Part shown: positions 54,887-64,000 of the stretch, one piece after another
Numbering within the stretch: position 1 is the first letter of the stretch
Layout: each line of letters begins with the position of its first letter
Origin: an uncultured Bacteroides sp.
Lineage (GTDB): Bacteria; Bacteroidota; Bacteroidia; Bacteroidales; Bacteroidaceae
Assembly (NCBI RefSeq): GCF_937912035.1
Contig: NZ_CALDPF010000050.1
Location: 1-64,000, forward strand
Length of the DNA stretch: 64,000 nucleotides
Reading direction: 5' to 3'
The notes under the pieces: generated by a model
The model's database searches: none
What the model was told of the DNA's origin: nothing
Seen by the model: only the letters and a program-made list of their open reading frames with translations
Position numbers and translations under genes: made by a program

Positions 54887-55990
54887 TTATTCAATTTTAC
54901 CAGTTCCGGCTGTGAAGTTGATATATAGTTTCTGACCTACAGCACCCTGAATACGTGCCTGATCACCACCATTACCTCTATATTCCAATTTATTGTTGAA
55001 AACCATAAATTCACTTCTCCACCAGTCGTGACCTTCCAATACTACGCACGCACGTACTTCACCGGCATTTGTAAACGCAGGAGATACAAAGAATTCGTCT
55101 GCTACCTGAGGAACCGTAAATTTCAAAGCTTCTTCCGGAGCCCATTTATCTCCAATTACAGGTCCAAACAAATATACTGCAGGCTCATTAATATCCATGG
55201 TATATCTAAGTTCAGCTCCTTCTATTGCTGCCTTAACAACCAATAAATACCATCCTCCTTTAGTAAAGCCAATCTTTCCAGAATTATCTGTTACAACAGC
55301 TTCATAATTATCATTAATTGTCGTTTCTGCAAATCCGGCACTAGTTTCTTCTGTTGAAGTTTGACTTAACTTGATACTACTGTTTTCAGGAATAAATATC
55401 AATCTCCAGAATTTTCCTTCAACTCCATTTACAGGAACCATCTCAAGTGTATTGTCCCAATTCCATTCACAGAAGTCACCACCGATATACAATTTCTTTG
55501 GAATCTCAATTGGCGGTAAAGTATATTCCAATTCTGTTTTTATCTCGATAGAATTTGAATAAACAGGCTCTTTAAGATCTGTTACAACAGCTTTTAGTCT
55601 TAAATATAAAGGAGTCTGAAGAGGGAAATCGTCTTTAACCTTACCTTCTGCTATGAAAAGGTTTGTAGCACAAACTGCCAACTCATTAGTCTTTACCTCC
55701 ATTTTAGCAGTAGTAAACTGCGTAGGCAGCACTTGTACTTTTTCAAAATCATCAGTCAAAGAGATTTCCAAAGTATACGTAACGGCTGCAGTAAAACCAT
55801 AATCAGGCTGTGAACAAGTCAGCCAAATATGAGAAGAACTGTTCAAATCGAAAATATTACCAGACAAAGCCGGTTTATTCAAGGTAAACGTTTCCGGCTG
55901 GTTATATACAGGATTGGAATCTCTATCGCTATCGCAAGAAGAGAAAATGGCCATTCCTGCAAGTAATAATGTAAATATCTTATTTTTCAT
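54887..55990 (-). CDS. susE: SusE-like starch-binding lipoprotein
   Basis: The 367-residue lipoprotein (Cys19 in IFSSCDSDRD) has the SusE N-terminal domain, about 30-160 (FTLNKPALSGNIFDLNSSSHIWLTCSQPDYGF, conserved across SusE proteins, then VTYTLEISLTDDF). A starch-binding module follows at about 170-260 (LYIGGDFCEWNWDNTLEMVPV), then a more divergent one at about 265-367 (AVYLFGPVIGDKWAPEEALKF). It lies 38 bp downstream of susD. Characterised SusE proteins bind starch at the outer surface and tune the size of imported maltooligosaccharides. Confidence 0.85.
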   Translation of the reverse strand: MKNKIFTLLLAGMAIFSSCDSDRDSNPVYNQPETFTLNKPALSGNIFDLNSSSHIWLTCSQPDYGFTAAVTYTLEISLTDDFEKVQVLPTQFTTAKMEVKTNELAVCATNLFIAEGKVKDDFPLQTPLYLRLKAVVTDLKEPVYSNSIEIKTELEYTLPPIEIPKKLYIGGDFCEWNWDNTLEMVPVNGVEGKFWRLIFIPENSSIKLSQTSTEETSAGFAETTINDNYEAVVTDNSGKIGFTKGGWYLLVVKAAIEGAELRYTMDINEPAVYLFGPVIGDKWAPEEALKFTVPQVADEFFVSPAFTNAGEVRACVVLEGHDWWRSEFMVFNNKLEYRGNGGDQARIQGAVGQKLYINFTAGTGKIE

Positions 55991-56028
55991 AATTTATATC
56001 TTTATAATGTCATTAAAACAACATAATA

Positions 56029-57582
56029 TTAATATCCGAAATTTTGTTCAAGATTAGGATTTGCCACTATTTCCTTTGTCGGTATCGGATAAAGATTTCT
56101 ATAAGCGTCAAAGTTTGTACCTTCCTTTGTACCACCTTTCCAATCCCAAACATAGTCAGTATTTCCACCAAACTTACCAAATCTGATAAGATCTATACGA
56201 CGACGTCCTTCGAAAGCAAATTCCCTACACCATTCGTCACAAATATCATTCAATGAATATGTAGGTTGTTTTGTTGCATTTGCTCTATCTCTAAGATCGT
56301 CAATATAAGGTTTAGCCTCATCAGGTAGTTCAAGCCTTGTTTTTGCCTCTGCTATAATCAGATATGCTTCCGCAACTCTCATGAAAGGAACATCCATATC
56401 TACAAATTTGGCATCTTTTGGTGTTGCACCTGTAGAATATTTATTTGTAAACTTCGCACAAGAATATCCGTGAGTAAAATTGGATACATCTTCAACTTCA
56501 AGCTCTCTGTCTTTTCCATAGAACAAAGCACGGTCGTCTTTAGCTTGTTTTACCATTTCATTTTCATCAACATTTGGAGCATCATTGTTAGGGAAGAACA
56601 TAGTCATCATCTGTTTTCTTGCTCTATTACCAGCCCAGTTTTCACTTGTTCCGGCATTATTCATGTCTGTTTTATGAGTAGCAGCAACCAAGAACGTACC
56701 ACAACCATAGTTTTGTGTATCTATACCATCCTGAAGTATCGGAAGAATGATTTCATTCTGTGCACCATTGGTATTATTATCACCCATGAACAGATTTTTA
56801 TATGGTTTACAAAGAGTATATCCGGATTCAAGTACCTTTTCTGCATAAGTAACCGCCAATCCCCACTGTGGAGTTCCTGTATAGACTTCAGCATTAAGAT
56901 AAAGTCTAGCCAACAATAACCATGCAGCAGCCTTGTCTACTCGACCGTATGTGTTTGTTTTAGGGTCTTTCATATCATCCACACACTCCAGAAGCTCTTT
57001 CTCTATGAATTCATATATTGTTTTCCTGTCAGACTGCTCTGCTTGCTCTGTAGAAACCTTTACAATAAGAGGTATATTACCATAAAAATCCATTGCATAA
57101 TAATAATATAATGCTCTTAGAAATCTGGCTTCTGCCCTAAGATCTGTTGCAGTTGCATCATCTACAGTATTCTCTAAGAAATAGTTTGCCATTGTTATAC
57201 CAAAATATAATCTGTAATACATGGCTGTCATCATTCCGTGTGAAGCATCCCACTGAGTAAAATTATATTCAGGCACACCTGCATCACCCCAGCAACATAC
57301 AGCCTCATCAGTAGGCAATTCATTCATATTCCATAATTGTCTGAAGAAATCTGATGTTCCCTCATCTATACCGTCAATGTCACCATTACCTGCAGGTCCG
57401 ATATTACCTGTTAATGCCATATTAGCATATATCTTTGCAAAAATAGGATCTCTGTTAAATTCAACAGAAGTACTTTTATCTATTGTAGGGTCAACATTCA
57501 GGTCACCGATACATGAACTAGTTCCCATAGCCAATGTAAAAGCTACTGCAGGAACCAGATGTTTTAATATATAGAATTTCAT
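56029..57582 (-). CDS. susD: SusD starch-binding lipoprotein
   Basis: A 517-residue lipoprotein (Cys24 in GTSSCIGDLNVDP). It has the SusD helices ARFLRALYYYYAMDFYGNIPL and the C-terminal WCREFAFEGRRRIDLIRFGKF with the terminal NLEQNFGY, plus a Cys/Trp-containing segment TDEAVCCWGDAGVPEYNFTQW. The order susB-susC-susD-susE matches the starch locus of B. theta, and the length is close to the 551 residues of that SusD. It lies 24 bp after susC and would form the lid of the starch-oligosaccharide transporter. Confidence 0.93.
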   Translation of the reverse strand: MKFYILKHLVPAVAFTLAMGTSSCIGDLNVDPTIDKSTSVEFNRDPIFAKIYANMALTGNIGPAGNGDIDGIDEGTSDFFRQLWNMNELPTDEAVCCWGDAGVPEYNFTQWDASHGMMTAMYYRLYFGITMANYFLENTVDDATATDLRAEARFLRALYYYYAMDFYGNIPLIVKVSTEQAEQSDRKTIYEFIEKELLECVDDMKDPKTNTYGRVDKAAAWLLLARLYLNAEVYTGTPQWGLAVTYAEKVLESGYTLCKPYKNLFMGDNNTNGAQNEIILPILQDGIDTQNYGCGTFLVAATHKTDMNNAGTSENWAGNRARKQMMTMFFPNNDAPNVDENEMVKQAKDDRALFYGKDRELEVEDVSNFTHGYSCAKFTNKYSTGATPKDAKFVDMDVPFMRVAEAYLIIAEAKTRLELPDEAKPYIDDLRDRANATKQPTYSLNDICDEWCREFAFEGRRRIDLIRFGKFGGNTDYVWDWKGGTKEGTNFDAYRNLYPIPTKEIVANPNLEQNFGY

Positions 57583-57606
57583 AATTTTCCTTTTTAAGTT
57601 AAGTTA

Positions 57607-60600
57607 TTAGAAATTAAGGCTTAATCCAATCATTGAAACCAAAGGACGTGGATAAATGTTATTATCAATACCACCGCTCACTTCAGGATCAAGTCCTTTA
57701 TATTTTGTAATGGTAAACACATTCTGTACAGTAGCATAAACTCTACCTCCCAACTTACCAATAAGATTATTGAAAGAATATCCCAAAGTTATATTATCAC
57801 ACTTCAAGAATGATGCATTCTGAACAAAATAGTCTGACATAAAATAGTTTCCTATACCTTGGAAATTTTTCTCCAAATGCGGCTTTGCATAGTTGGTAAA
57901 GAATCCAGATTGTGCATAAACAGCAGCCTTACCTATGTTTGAGTTATTAGACTCTACATTGTTAAATACATAATTATTTAAACTAGCACGAAGAGTAAAA
58001 CTGAAATCCCAATTCTTATATATCATCTTTGATGATAATCCCATCAATACATCAGCAGCAGGTTTCTTATAGAAATATCTATCTTGATCACTTATTATAC
58101 CATCACCATTACGATCGACATATGTATTTTCGATAGGCATACCCTTTTCATCATATACTTGCTGATATACATAGAAAGAATTAGCAGGATGTCCTACTGA
58201 ATGAGCCTGAACTGTATTACCTGTTCCACCGGAAATACCACCAGTAGCGATATAGTATCCTTCCTGATCACCTGTCGTAAGCTCGGTAATCTCATTCTTA
58301 TTCCATGTCAAGTTATAACTCAAATCCCAAATGAAATCATTGGTCTGAATAACTTTTCCACCTATAGTAAATTCAATACCTGTATTCTCTAACGTACCGA
58401 CGTTACTCAAAACTGTATTTTTAAAGTTAGAACCAGCAGCTACGTTTACAGTCTGAAGCAAATCTCTCGTCTGACGTTTATAAAAATCAATAGAAGAAGT
58501 AAATCTACCATTCAAGATTCCAAAATCCATACCAGCATTCCATGTAGTAGTTTTTTCCCATGTAAGATTTGTATTATAAGCATTAGGTCTTGACAATGAT
58601 CCATCACCGATTATAGGGTAATATGCGTGTTCTTTATTTTCAACATATGAAACAAAGTAACTGTATTCACTAATACCTTCCTGTTGACCAGTAATACCCC
58701 ATCCTAAACGGAGCTTCCAATCAGACATCCAATCATATTTCTTAGCAAAAGCTTCTTCATTAATTCTCCATGCAAAAGCAAATGAAGGGAATGTACCCCA
58801 TCTGTTATTCTTATTAAATTTAGAAGAGCCATCGGCACGTACTGTTGCTGTAAGCATATATCTGTCTAGAAGAGTATAATTGGCACGTCCGAAGAAAGAT
58901 ACGAGGTAACTTTCGTTTGCCCATTCATTAGTCTTCACGTCATACTTTTGTCCTGCAAGTTCAGTATTATTGTTTGTAGCCTGATAAAATCCCCAACTAT
59001 CGCTTGTACCTTCTCTATAGAAATGCTGCCATTCATAACCTCCCATCACGCTTATGTCATGGTTCTTCAATTCTTTAGAATATTGTAAATAAGATGTAAG
59101 CAACATATTAGATTTATCTATTACATCAAAACTATGTCTTCCATAATAGTTATTGCTAGCTGAGCGAGGATCTATATCATTAGTCTGTTTACCGGTTGAT
59201 AAATCCATACCTGCATTAACGTGGAAATTAAATTCAGGCATAAAATGGAATTTATAATCCAATTCAATGTTTCCGATCAATGATTTGGAAGTGGCACGGT
59301 TATTTTGAAATTCCAAAGTAGCTACCGGATTCTGTTGTGCCAATGAGTTATATGCCAAAGGCCATGATGAGTCGTTGTACTCATTGTTTCCTGTCCACTG
59401 GAAATACCCACCAAAAGAAGTTACATAATCAGGATCATTATTATATATGGATTGAGTTGGATCAAATGTAGCAGCTGCTCCTACTACACCACCGTCTGCA
59501 TATCTGTTCTTTGCAATCATACCTTTAAGATTGGCATTAATTTTAAGATGATCATCAAAGAATGTAGGTGCAATACTAAATGAACCTGTATAACGTTCAA
59601 AATTAGATGTCTTGATAATACCGTTTTGATTAGTATAACCAAAAGAAACACGGAAAGGTGCACCTTTGATATTACCAGCTGCAGTTACATTGTGGTCAGT
59701 ACTCCATGCTGCACGATAGATCTGATCCTGCCAGTCTGTATTGGCAGAACCCAACTTTCCATACTGTTCGCTGTCCTTACCATAAATACCTGCAATGAAT
59801 TCACGATATTCATTACCATCCATTACGTCCAAAGTTTCTTTAACATTACTCAAAGAAACGTTTCCGTTATACGAAACTTTAACTTTTCCTGATTTAGAAC
59901 CTTTCTTTGTAGTTATAATGATTACACCATTAGAAGCACGAGAACCATAGATAGCAGTGGCAGAAGCATCCTTCAATACTGTAAAACTCTCAATATCATT
60001 TGGATTGACCATTGAAAGTGGGTTTGAAAGACCTTGCACCCCCTTATCATCCATTGCAAAACCATCAATAACTATCAAAGGGTTATTAGAAGCATTTAAT
60101 GAAGATCCACCACGAATACGTATTGTTGAACCACCACCTGGTGTACCACCATCAGATATTACACTAACACCTGCAATCTTACCTTGCATCATGTCTTGTG
60201 CATTGGTTACCAATCCTCTATTCATTTCGTCCGGCTTAATTGCTGTAACCGAACCTGTAAGGTCATTTTTCTTTGCTGTACCATAACCAATAACCACAAC
60301 ATCTTCCAACAATTGAGTATCATCTTGTAAAATAACATTCATCTGTTCAGCTGCAGGAAGTTCCTGAGGCTGATAGCCTATAAACGAAATTACTATAATA
60401 TCTCCTTTATTAGCCTGAAGAGTGAAAACACCGTCAAAATCAGTGATTGTACCATTTGTTGTACCTTTTACAATTACATTTGCACCAATTACGGGTTCTC
60501 CAGTCTTGTCTTTCACAATACCATTGACTGTTATAGCTTGTGCAAAGCCTTGTACAGCCATCAGCATTCCTACCAAACATAATAGCAGGAACTTTCCATT

Positions 60601-60624
60601 AGAATTTAAGATTTTACTTTTCAT
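57607..60624 (-). CDS. susC: SusC TonB-dependent maltooligosaccharide transporter
   Basis: A 1,005-residue outer-membrane transporter. After the signal peptide come a carboxypeptidase-D regulatory-like domain (about 32-108: VNGIVKDKTGEPVIGANVIV), the VVVIGYGTAKK element, and a plug with IVIDGFAMDD and LKDASATAIYGSRASNGVI. The barrel ends VSMIGLSLNF. No STN domain is present, in agreement with regulation by a SusR-type sensor rather than an ECF/FecR pair. It follows susB after 186 bp and leads the susC-D-E part of the operon. Confidence 0.94.
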   Translation of the reverse strand: MKSKILNSNGKFLLLCLVGMLMAVQGFAQAITVNGIVKDKTGEPVIGANVIVKGTTNGTITDFDGVFTLQANKGDIIVISFIGYQPQELPAAEQMNVILQDDTQLLEDVVVIGYGTAKKNDLTGSVTAIKPDEMNRGLVTNAQDMMQGKIAGVSVISDGGTPGGGSTIRIRGGSSLNASNNPLIVIDGFAMDDKGVQGLSNPLSMVNPNDIESFTVLKDASATAIYGSRASNGVIIITTKKGSKSGKVKVSYNGNVSLSNVKETLDVMDGNEYREFIAGIYGKDSEQYGKLGSANTDWQDQIYRAAWSTDHNVTAAGNIKGAPFRVSFGYTNQNGIIKTSNFERYTGSFSIAPTFFDDHLKINANLKGMIAKNRYADGGVVGAAATFDPTQSIYNNDPDYVTSFGGYFQWTGNNEYNDSSWPLAYNSLAQQNPVATLEFQNNRATSKSLIGNIELDYKFHFMPEFNFHVNAGMDLSTGKQTNDIDPRSASNNYYGRHSFDVIDKSNMLLTSYLQYSKELKNHDISVMGGYEWQHFYREGTSDSWGFYQATNNNTELAGQKYDVKTNEWANESYLVSFFGRANYTLLDRYMLTATVRADGSSKFNKNNRWGTFPSFAFAWRINEEAFAKKYDWMSDWKLRLGWGITGQQEGISEYSYFVSYVENKEHAYYPIIGDGSLSRPNAYNTNLTWEKTTTWNAGMDFGILNGRFTSSIDFYKRQTRDLLQTVNVAAGSNFKNTVLSNVGTLENTGIEFTIGGKVIQTNDFIWDLSYNLTWNKNEITELTTGDQEGYYIATGGISGGTGNTVQAHSVGHPANSFYVYQQVYDEKGMPIENTYVDRNGDGIISDQDRYFYKKPAADVLMGLSSKMIYKNWDFSFTLRASLNNYVFNNVESNNSNIGKAAVYAQSGFFTNYAKPHLEKNFQGIGNYFMSDYFVQNASFLKCDNITLGYSFNNLIGKLGGRVYATVQNVFTITKYKGLDPEVSGGIDNNIYPRPLVSMIGLSLNF

Positions 60625-60781
60625 TTGTTATTTAATTAAGTGTTAATAAATAGCCTAAATAAAATATACCTATTGAAAACTTAGATTTACCCTAATAAAA
60701 ACATCTTTCATATTTTGATTTTACAATACCTAATAGGTTATTCCTACCTTTAAGCAACTGTATAAACCTTGTTTTTACCTT

Positions 60782-60789
60782 CAAAAATA
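60782..60789 (-). promoter_or_regulatory. Weak candidate -7 box upstream of susC
   Basis: The minus strand reads TATTTTTG, which fits TAnnTTTG, inside the 186-bp susB-susC gap and about 158 bp upstream of the susC start. No matching -33 box was found. In B. theta susB to susG are cotranscribed, so an internal promoter is not required. Confidence 0.25.
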
Positions 60790-60810
60790 TATTATTCAGA
60801 TTTTGTATGA

Positions 60811-62991
60811 CTATTTGATTTCTTTAATTGATATGGCATAACCACCACCCACACCTGCAGTAAGTTTAAGTTTTGACTTGTTTGTCACTTTTTTCTTGGT
60901 GATGGTATATGCCTGTGGATTATTATCCCAAGATATTCCTTTTGCATCAGCATATATAATAGCCTCATATTTCTTGTCTGGAGTCAGGAAATCAAGTTTA
61001 AGATCGGATTTGTGTCCGTTATATCCGGCTGTACATCCTACATACCAGTCGTCTGTACCTTTGGCACGACGTGCAATAGTAATGTATTCACCCGGTTCAG
61101 CTTCAAGGTAACGGCTTTCGTCCCAGTCTATAGCCACATCCTTAATAAACTGGAAAGCATCCATAAAGCGTTCATAGTTCTCAGGAATATCTGCTGCCAT
61201 CTGGAGAGGACTGTACATAGTGACATAAAGTGCCAACTGACGTACCAATGTACTGCGTACGCGAGATGTATTTGTAGGATTCATCTTACTGCAATCAAGC
61301 TCAAATATACCAGGAGTATAATCCATAGGGCCTCCTATCAGACGAGTGAAAGGAAGTATAGTGGTATGATTTACATTACTTCCACCGAATGATTCATATT
61401 CTGTTCCACGAGCTGACTCATTACCAATCAAATTAGGATATGTACGGCACAAACCTGTAGGACGTACTGCTTCATGAGCATTTACCATAATTTTATAGTC
61501 GGCAGCCTTTTTAACTGCGTAAAGATAGTGGTCAACCATCCACTGTCCGTAATGATGTTCTCCACGAGGAATAATATCGCCCACGTATCCACTCTTTACA
61601 GAGTTATATCCGTTATCTACCATAAACTGATAGGCCTTGTCCATGTGGCGTTCATAGTTTCTTACAGAAGAAGATGTTTCATGGTGCATCATCATTTTAA
61701 CACCCTTGCCGGCTGCATAACGGTGAAGCTCTTTCACATCAAAGTCTGGATAAGGAGTTACGAAATCAAACACATAATCTTTTGTTTTGCCAAACCAGTC
61801 TTCCCATCCTTCATTCCATCCTTCAACAAGTACTGCATCAAATCCGTGTGCAGCTGCAAAGTCAATGTATTTCTTCACATTTTCTGTATTGGCAGAATGT
61901 TTTCCGTTAGGTTTTGTCTGTTTATAATCTGTAATTCCAAGTTTGACGCTAGGAACTTCATCAGTATAAGCCCATGAACCTTTTCCGGTAATCATATCCC
62001 ACCATACGCCTACATACTTCACAGGATGTATCCATGATGTATCTTCTATCTTACATGGTTCATTAAGGTTTAATGTAACACGAGCAGCCAATATATTACG
62101 TGCATCATCACTTGCAATCACAGTACGCCAAGGAGATACACATGGAGTCTGCATGTGACCTTTATCACCTCTGGCATCAGGTGTAAGCCATGATTCGAAA
62201 ATCATATTCTTGTCATCAAGATTAAGGTGCATGCATGAATAATCCACCAATGCTGCTTCATGAAGATTAATATACAGACCATCATCAGTTTTCATCATAA
62301 GAGCTGTCTGAACTCCTGTAGGCGAGAATACATACTGAGATGAATTAGGAGTGATTGCGTCTTTCATTTTTCCACGGATTTCACTCAGACGTGATGTAGT
62401 GTAATCATATTCCTGAGTATCATAATCTCCCGGAATCCAGAAAGCCGTATGGTCTCCAGCCATTGCAAACTGAGAATGTTCTTCCTTGATAATGAAATAA
62501 TTAAGATTCTTCTGCTGAGGGAACTCATAGCGGAAGCCTAAACCATCGTTAAACAAGCGGAAACGTATTACTATGTAACGGTCGTTTGACGGCTGGTCAA
62601 GCGTAACAGCCAGTTCGTTATAGTTATTGCGAATTTCTTTTTCTTCTCCCCAAACAGGACTCCAAGTCTCATCAAAAGTGGAAGTACTTGTATCTTTTAT
62701 TTTAAAACCAGTCATAAGATTGGTTTTTGCGTCAAGCTGATCTTTGTCTGTACGTTCCGTCCATTCGAAAGTTGTCTTCTTATTTGCATCTTCTTTTTTA
62801 AGTTCAAGTCCCAATGTGCTTGGCTTAATAACCGGCTTATCTTTATAAGAAAGTTCATAAACCGGTGCCCCCTCAGGACTGAGACTAAAATTCATAACAA
62901 AATTACCATCAGGCGAAGTAAGTTTCTGGGCATTCACTGCCATAGCGAAACAAATACATGATGTTAATGAAAAAAAACTTTTAAGGTTCAT
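60811..62991 (-). CDS. susB: SusB alpha-glucosidase (GH97), secreted
   Basis: A 726-residue protein with a signal peptide (MNLKSFFSLTSCICFAMAVNA) and the GH97 plan: N-terminal beta-super-sandwich (about 22-310), TIM barrel (about 320-600) and C-terminal beta domain. Glu194 lies in DYDTQEYDY; other key acids are Glu390 (VLVEGWN), Glu438 (MHHE), Glu507 (NAHEAVRP) and Glu531 (ARGTEYE). These lie at or one residue before the positions 194, 391, 439, 508 and 532 I recall for B. theta SusB, where 439 and 508 act as bases and 532 as acid. It should therefore be an inverting periplasmic alpha-glucosidase acting on imported maltooligosaccharides. Confidence 0.95.
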   Translation of the reverse strand: MNLKSFFSLTSCICFAMAVNAQKLTSPDGNFVMNFSLSPEGAPVYELSYKDKPVIKPSTLGLELKKEDANKKTTFEWTERTDKDQLDAKTNLMTGFKIKDTSTSTFDETWSPVWGEEKEIRNNYNELAVTLDQPSNDRYIVIRFRLFNDGLGFRYEFPQQKNLNYFIIKEEHSQFAMAGDHTAFWIPGDYDTQEYDYTTSRLSEIRGKMKDAITPNSSQYVFSPTGVQTALMMKTDDGLYINLHEAALVDYSCMHLNLDDKNMIFESWLTPDARGDKGHMQTPCVSPWRTVIASDDARNILAARVTLNLNEPCKIEDTSWIHPVKYVGVWWDMITGKGSWAYTDEVPSVKLGITDYKQTKPNGKHSANTENVKKYIDFAAAHGFDAVLVEGWNEGWEDWFGKTKDYVFDFVTPYPDFDVKELHRYAAGKGVKMMMHHETSSSVRNYERHMDKAYQFMVDNGYNSVKSGYVGDIIPRGEHHYGQWMVDHYLYAVKKAADYKIMVNAHEAVRPTGLCRTYPNLIGNESARGTEYESFGGSNVNHTTILPFTRLIGGPMDYTPGIFELDCSKMNPTNTSRVRSTLVRQLALYVTMYSPLQMAADIPENYERFMDAFQFIKDVAIDWDESRYLEAEPGEYITIARRAKGTDDWYVGCTAGYNGHKSDLKLDFLTPDKKYEAIIYADAKGISWDNNPQAYTITKKKVTNKSKLKLTAGVGGGYAISIKEIK

Positions 62992-63044
62992 AGCTTTTCA
63001 GGTATTTAAGTTTTAAAATTTCAGGTTAGAAAAACTCTCTGCTG

Positions 63045-63052
63045 CAAAAGTA
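63045..63052 (-). promoter_or_regulatory. Candidate -7 promoter box for susB
   Basis: The minus strand reads TACTTTTG (TAnnTTTG), 54 bp upstream of the susB start codon and downstream of the inverted repeat at 63,092-63,146. The -33 region is poorly matched, as expected for an activator-dependent promoter. Confidence 0.4.
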
Positions 63053-63091
63053 TGGTTCTTAGTAACGCTTTTCTTGATTTAGAAATAAAAT

Positions 63092-63146
63092 ATAAATGTC
63101 ATATTGCAGAAAATATTACATAAACATCTGATTATATGACATTTAT
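63092..63146. promoter_or_regulatory. Inverted repeat upstream of susB, candidate activator site
   Basis: Perfect 13-bp arms ATAAATGTCATAT (63,092-63,104) and its complement (63,134-63,146) are 29 bp apart, between the susA stop and susB start. The proximal arm is about 40 bp upstream of the -7 candidate, a position suited to a SusR-type activator. A weak AT-rich terminator for susA is the alternative. Confidence 0.4.
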
Positions 63147-63181
63147 ATCTATATAGCAATAACTGATTTTATAAATGATTT

Positions 63182-64000
63182 TTAGAAGGTCAAAAGTAGT
63201 ATTCCACGTTTTTCAAGAAGTAATTCATCATTTAAAGCCACTTTTTTTCCTGTAATAAAGTCAGTTGCCTCAGATTTCGGAAGTACTTCCTTATATGGTG
63301 CTAGATTTAAAGTCTGATTTTCGTCTGTTCCATTCATAACAACTACTACAGAGCTGTCATTATACTTTCTTTCATATACATAAATTCCATTACGTATAGC
63401 GAAATGTTTCATCGTACCTTTACATATAGCCTCGTTACCTTTTCTGAAATTCAAAAGCTTACGAGTATAATCGAATGCTTCGTTCTGAAGTTCTGTTCTA
63501 CCCTCACGTGTAAAACAGTTTACTTTATCTCCTTTCCATCCACCAGGAAAATCACGACGCAGATATCCGTCTCCTTCACTCTTATCGGCTGCCATAAGGA
63601 TTTCCGTTCCGTAATATATTTGAGGAATTCCTCTTGTTGTTAGCAAATATGTTATTGCCTGTTTATAACGTGTGATGTTTTTTGAATCTTCTTCATTCTT
63701 ACAGAAACGAGATGTATCATGATTATCAAGGAATGTCAAAAGGCTCATAGGATTGGCATATACGAAATCCTGAGTATGGTAATCATATAATCTGTAAAGA
63801 CCGCCTGACCATTCGGTAGTTTCCTCATCAAAAGCTTTTGTCATAAGATCTGTAAGAGGAAAATCCATCACTGTAGGAAGATTTGAGTTCTTAGGAGCGG
63901 CAAGCTTGCTGTCTTTCTGCCAATAAGAAACAAGAACATTGCTATTTAGCCATGTTTCGCCTACGATATTGAAATGAGGATATTCTTCAAGAACCTCCTT
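63182..64000 (-). CDS. susA: SusA-like GH13 neopullulanase/alpha-amylase (5' end outside window)
   Basis: The frame is open to the right edge of the window; 272 C-terminal residues are visible. The edge segment reads FNIVGETWLNSNV, in which Glu is the GH13 acid/base of region III, followed by TVMDFPLTDLM. Region IV is LTFLDNHDTSRF. YLLTTRGIPQIYYGTEI and the C-terminal beta domain ending LLLEKRGILLLTF are as in neopullulanases. Position directly upstream of susB on the same strand agrees with SusA, the periplasmic enzyme that shortens imported maltooligosaccharides. The N-terminal domain and nucleophile are not in the window. Confidence 0.85.
   Translation of the reverse strand, partial: KEVLEEYPHFNIVGETWLNSNVLVSYWQKDSKLAAPKNSNLPTVMDFPLTDLMTKAFDEETTEWSGGLYRLYDYHTQDFVYANPMSLLTFLDNHDTSRFCKNEEDSKNITRYKQAITYLLTTRGIPQIYYGTEILMAADKSEGDGYLRRDFPGGWKGDKVNCFTREGRTELQNEAFDYTRKLLNFRKGNEAICKGTMKHFAIRNGIYVYERKYNDSSVVVVMNGTDENQTLNLAPYKEVLPKSEATDFITGKKVALNDELLLEKRGILLLTF

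Overview
The window comes from a gut-type member of the Bacteroidales (Bacteroides/Phocaeicola-like). The evidence is SusC/SusD pairs, Ser-type sulfatases, FecR/ECF-sigma control, lipoprotein signals ending in Cys-(Ser/Asp/Glu), an IS66 element and a starch Sus operon. No rRNA, tRNA or core taxonomic marker is present, so the species cannot be named. By eye the left two thirds (about 1-45,000) look more AT-rich than the GH51 and starch genes on the right, which fits horizontal acquisition of a polysaccharide utilization locus (PUL), but I computed no composition.

Region 1 (1-6,412, + strand) is the end of an operon. It holds the C-terminus of a protein with a CBM35/CBM6-like domain, a GH106 (alpha-L-rhamnosidase family) enzyme, a secreted alpha/beta-hydrolase, a 655-residue secreted protein of unrecognised family, and a terminator. 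Region 2 (6,422-8,976) is a dead IS66-family element with recognisable 28-bp terminal inverted repeats and broken tnpA, tnpB and tnpC. It lies exactly at the convergent junction with region 3.

Region 3 (9,126-45,198, - strand) is a very large PUL. In transcription order it has an ECF sigma factor and FecR anti-sigma factor, an STN-containing SusC with its SusD, a second atypical SusC with its SusD, and a surface glycan-binding-type lipoprotein. A 470-bp gap follows. Then come a SASA-type esterase, a BACON plus beta-helix lipoprotein, a sulfatase, an SGNH esterase, an alpha/beta esterase, two more sulfatases, a decayed copy of the beta-helix gene, a nearly identical second copy of the sulfatase, two tandem GH2 enzymes, a protein with two fused esterase domains, and two further sulfatases. 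Six S1 sulfatases plus several esterases point to a sulfated and probably acylated glycan. The ECF/anti-sigma/STN-SusC arrangement resembles host mucin-glycan PULs of Bacteroides, but an algal sulfated polysaccharide is equally possible. No known endo-acting family is visible. The beta-helix lipoprotein is the best candidate for the missing surface endo-enzyme.

Region 4 (45,366-48,963, - strand) has a GH51 alpha-L-arabinofuranosidase with its own promoter and a strong terminator, and a fimbrial-type (Mfa2/FimB-like) lipoprotein. Region 5 (49,013-64,000, - strand) is a starch utilization (Sus) locus: SusA-like GH13 (runs off the right edge), SusB GH97, SusC, SusD, SusE-like, a second short starch-binding lipoprotein, a SusG-like GH13 surface amylase and a GH13_14 pullulanase lipoprotein. 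An intrinsic-terminator-like hairpin directly before the amylase start may make expression of the two degradative genes lower than that of the binding genes.
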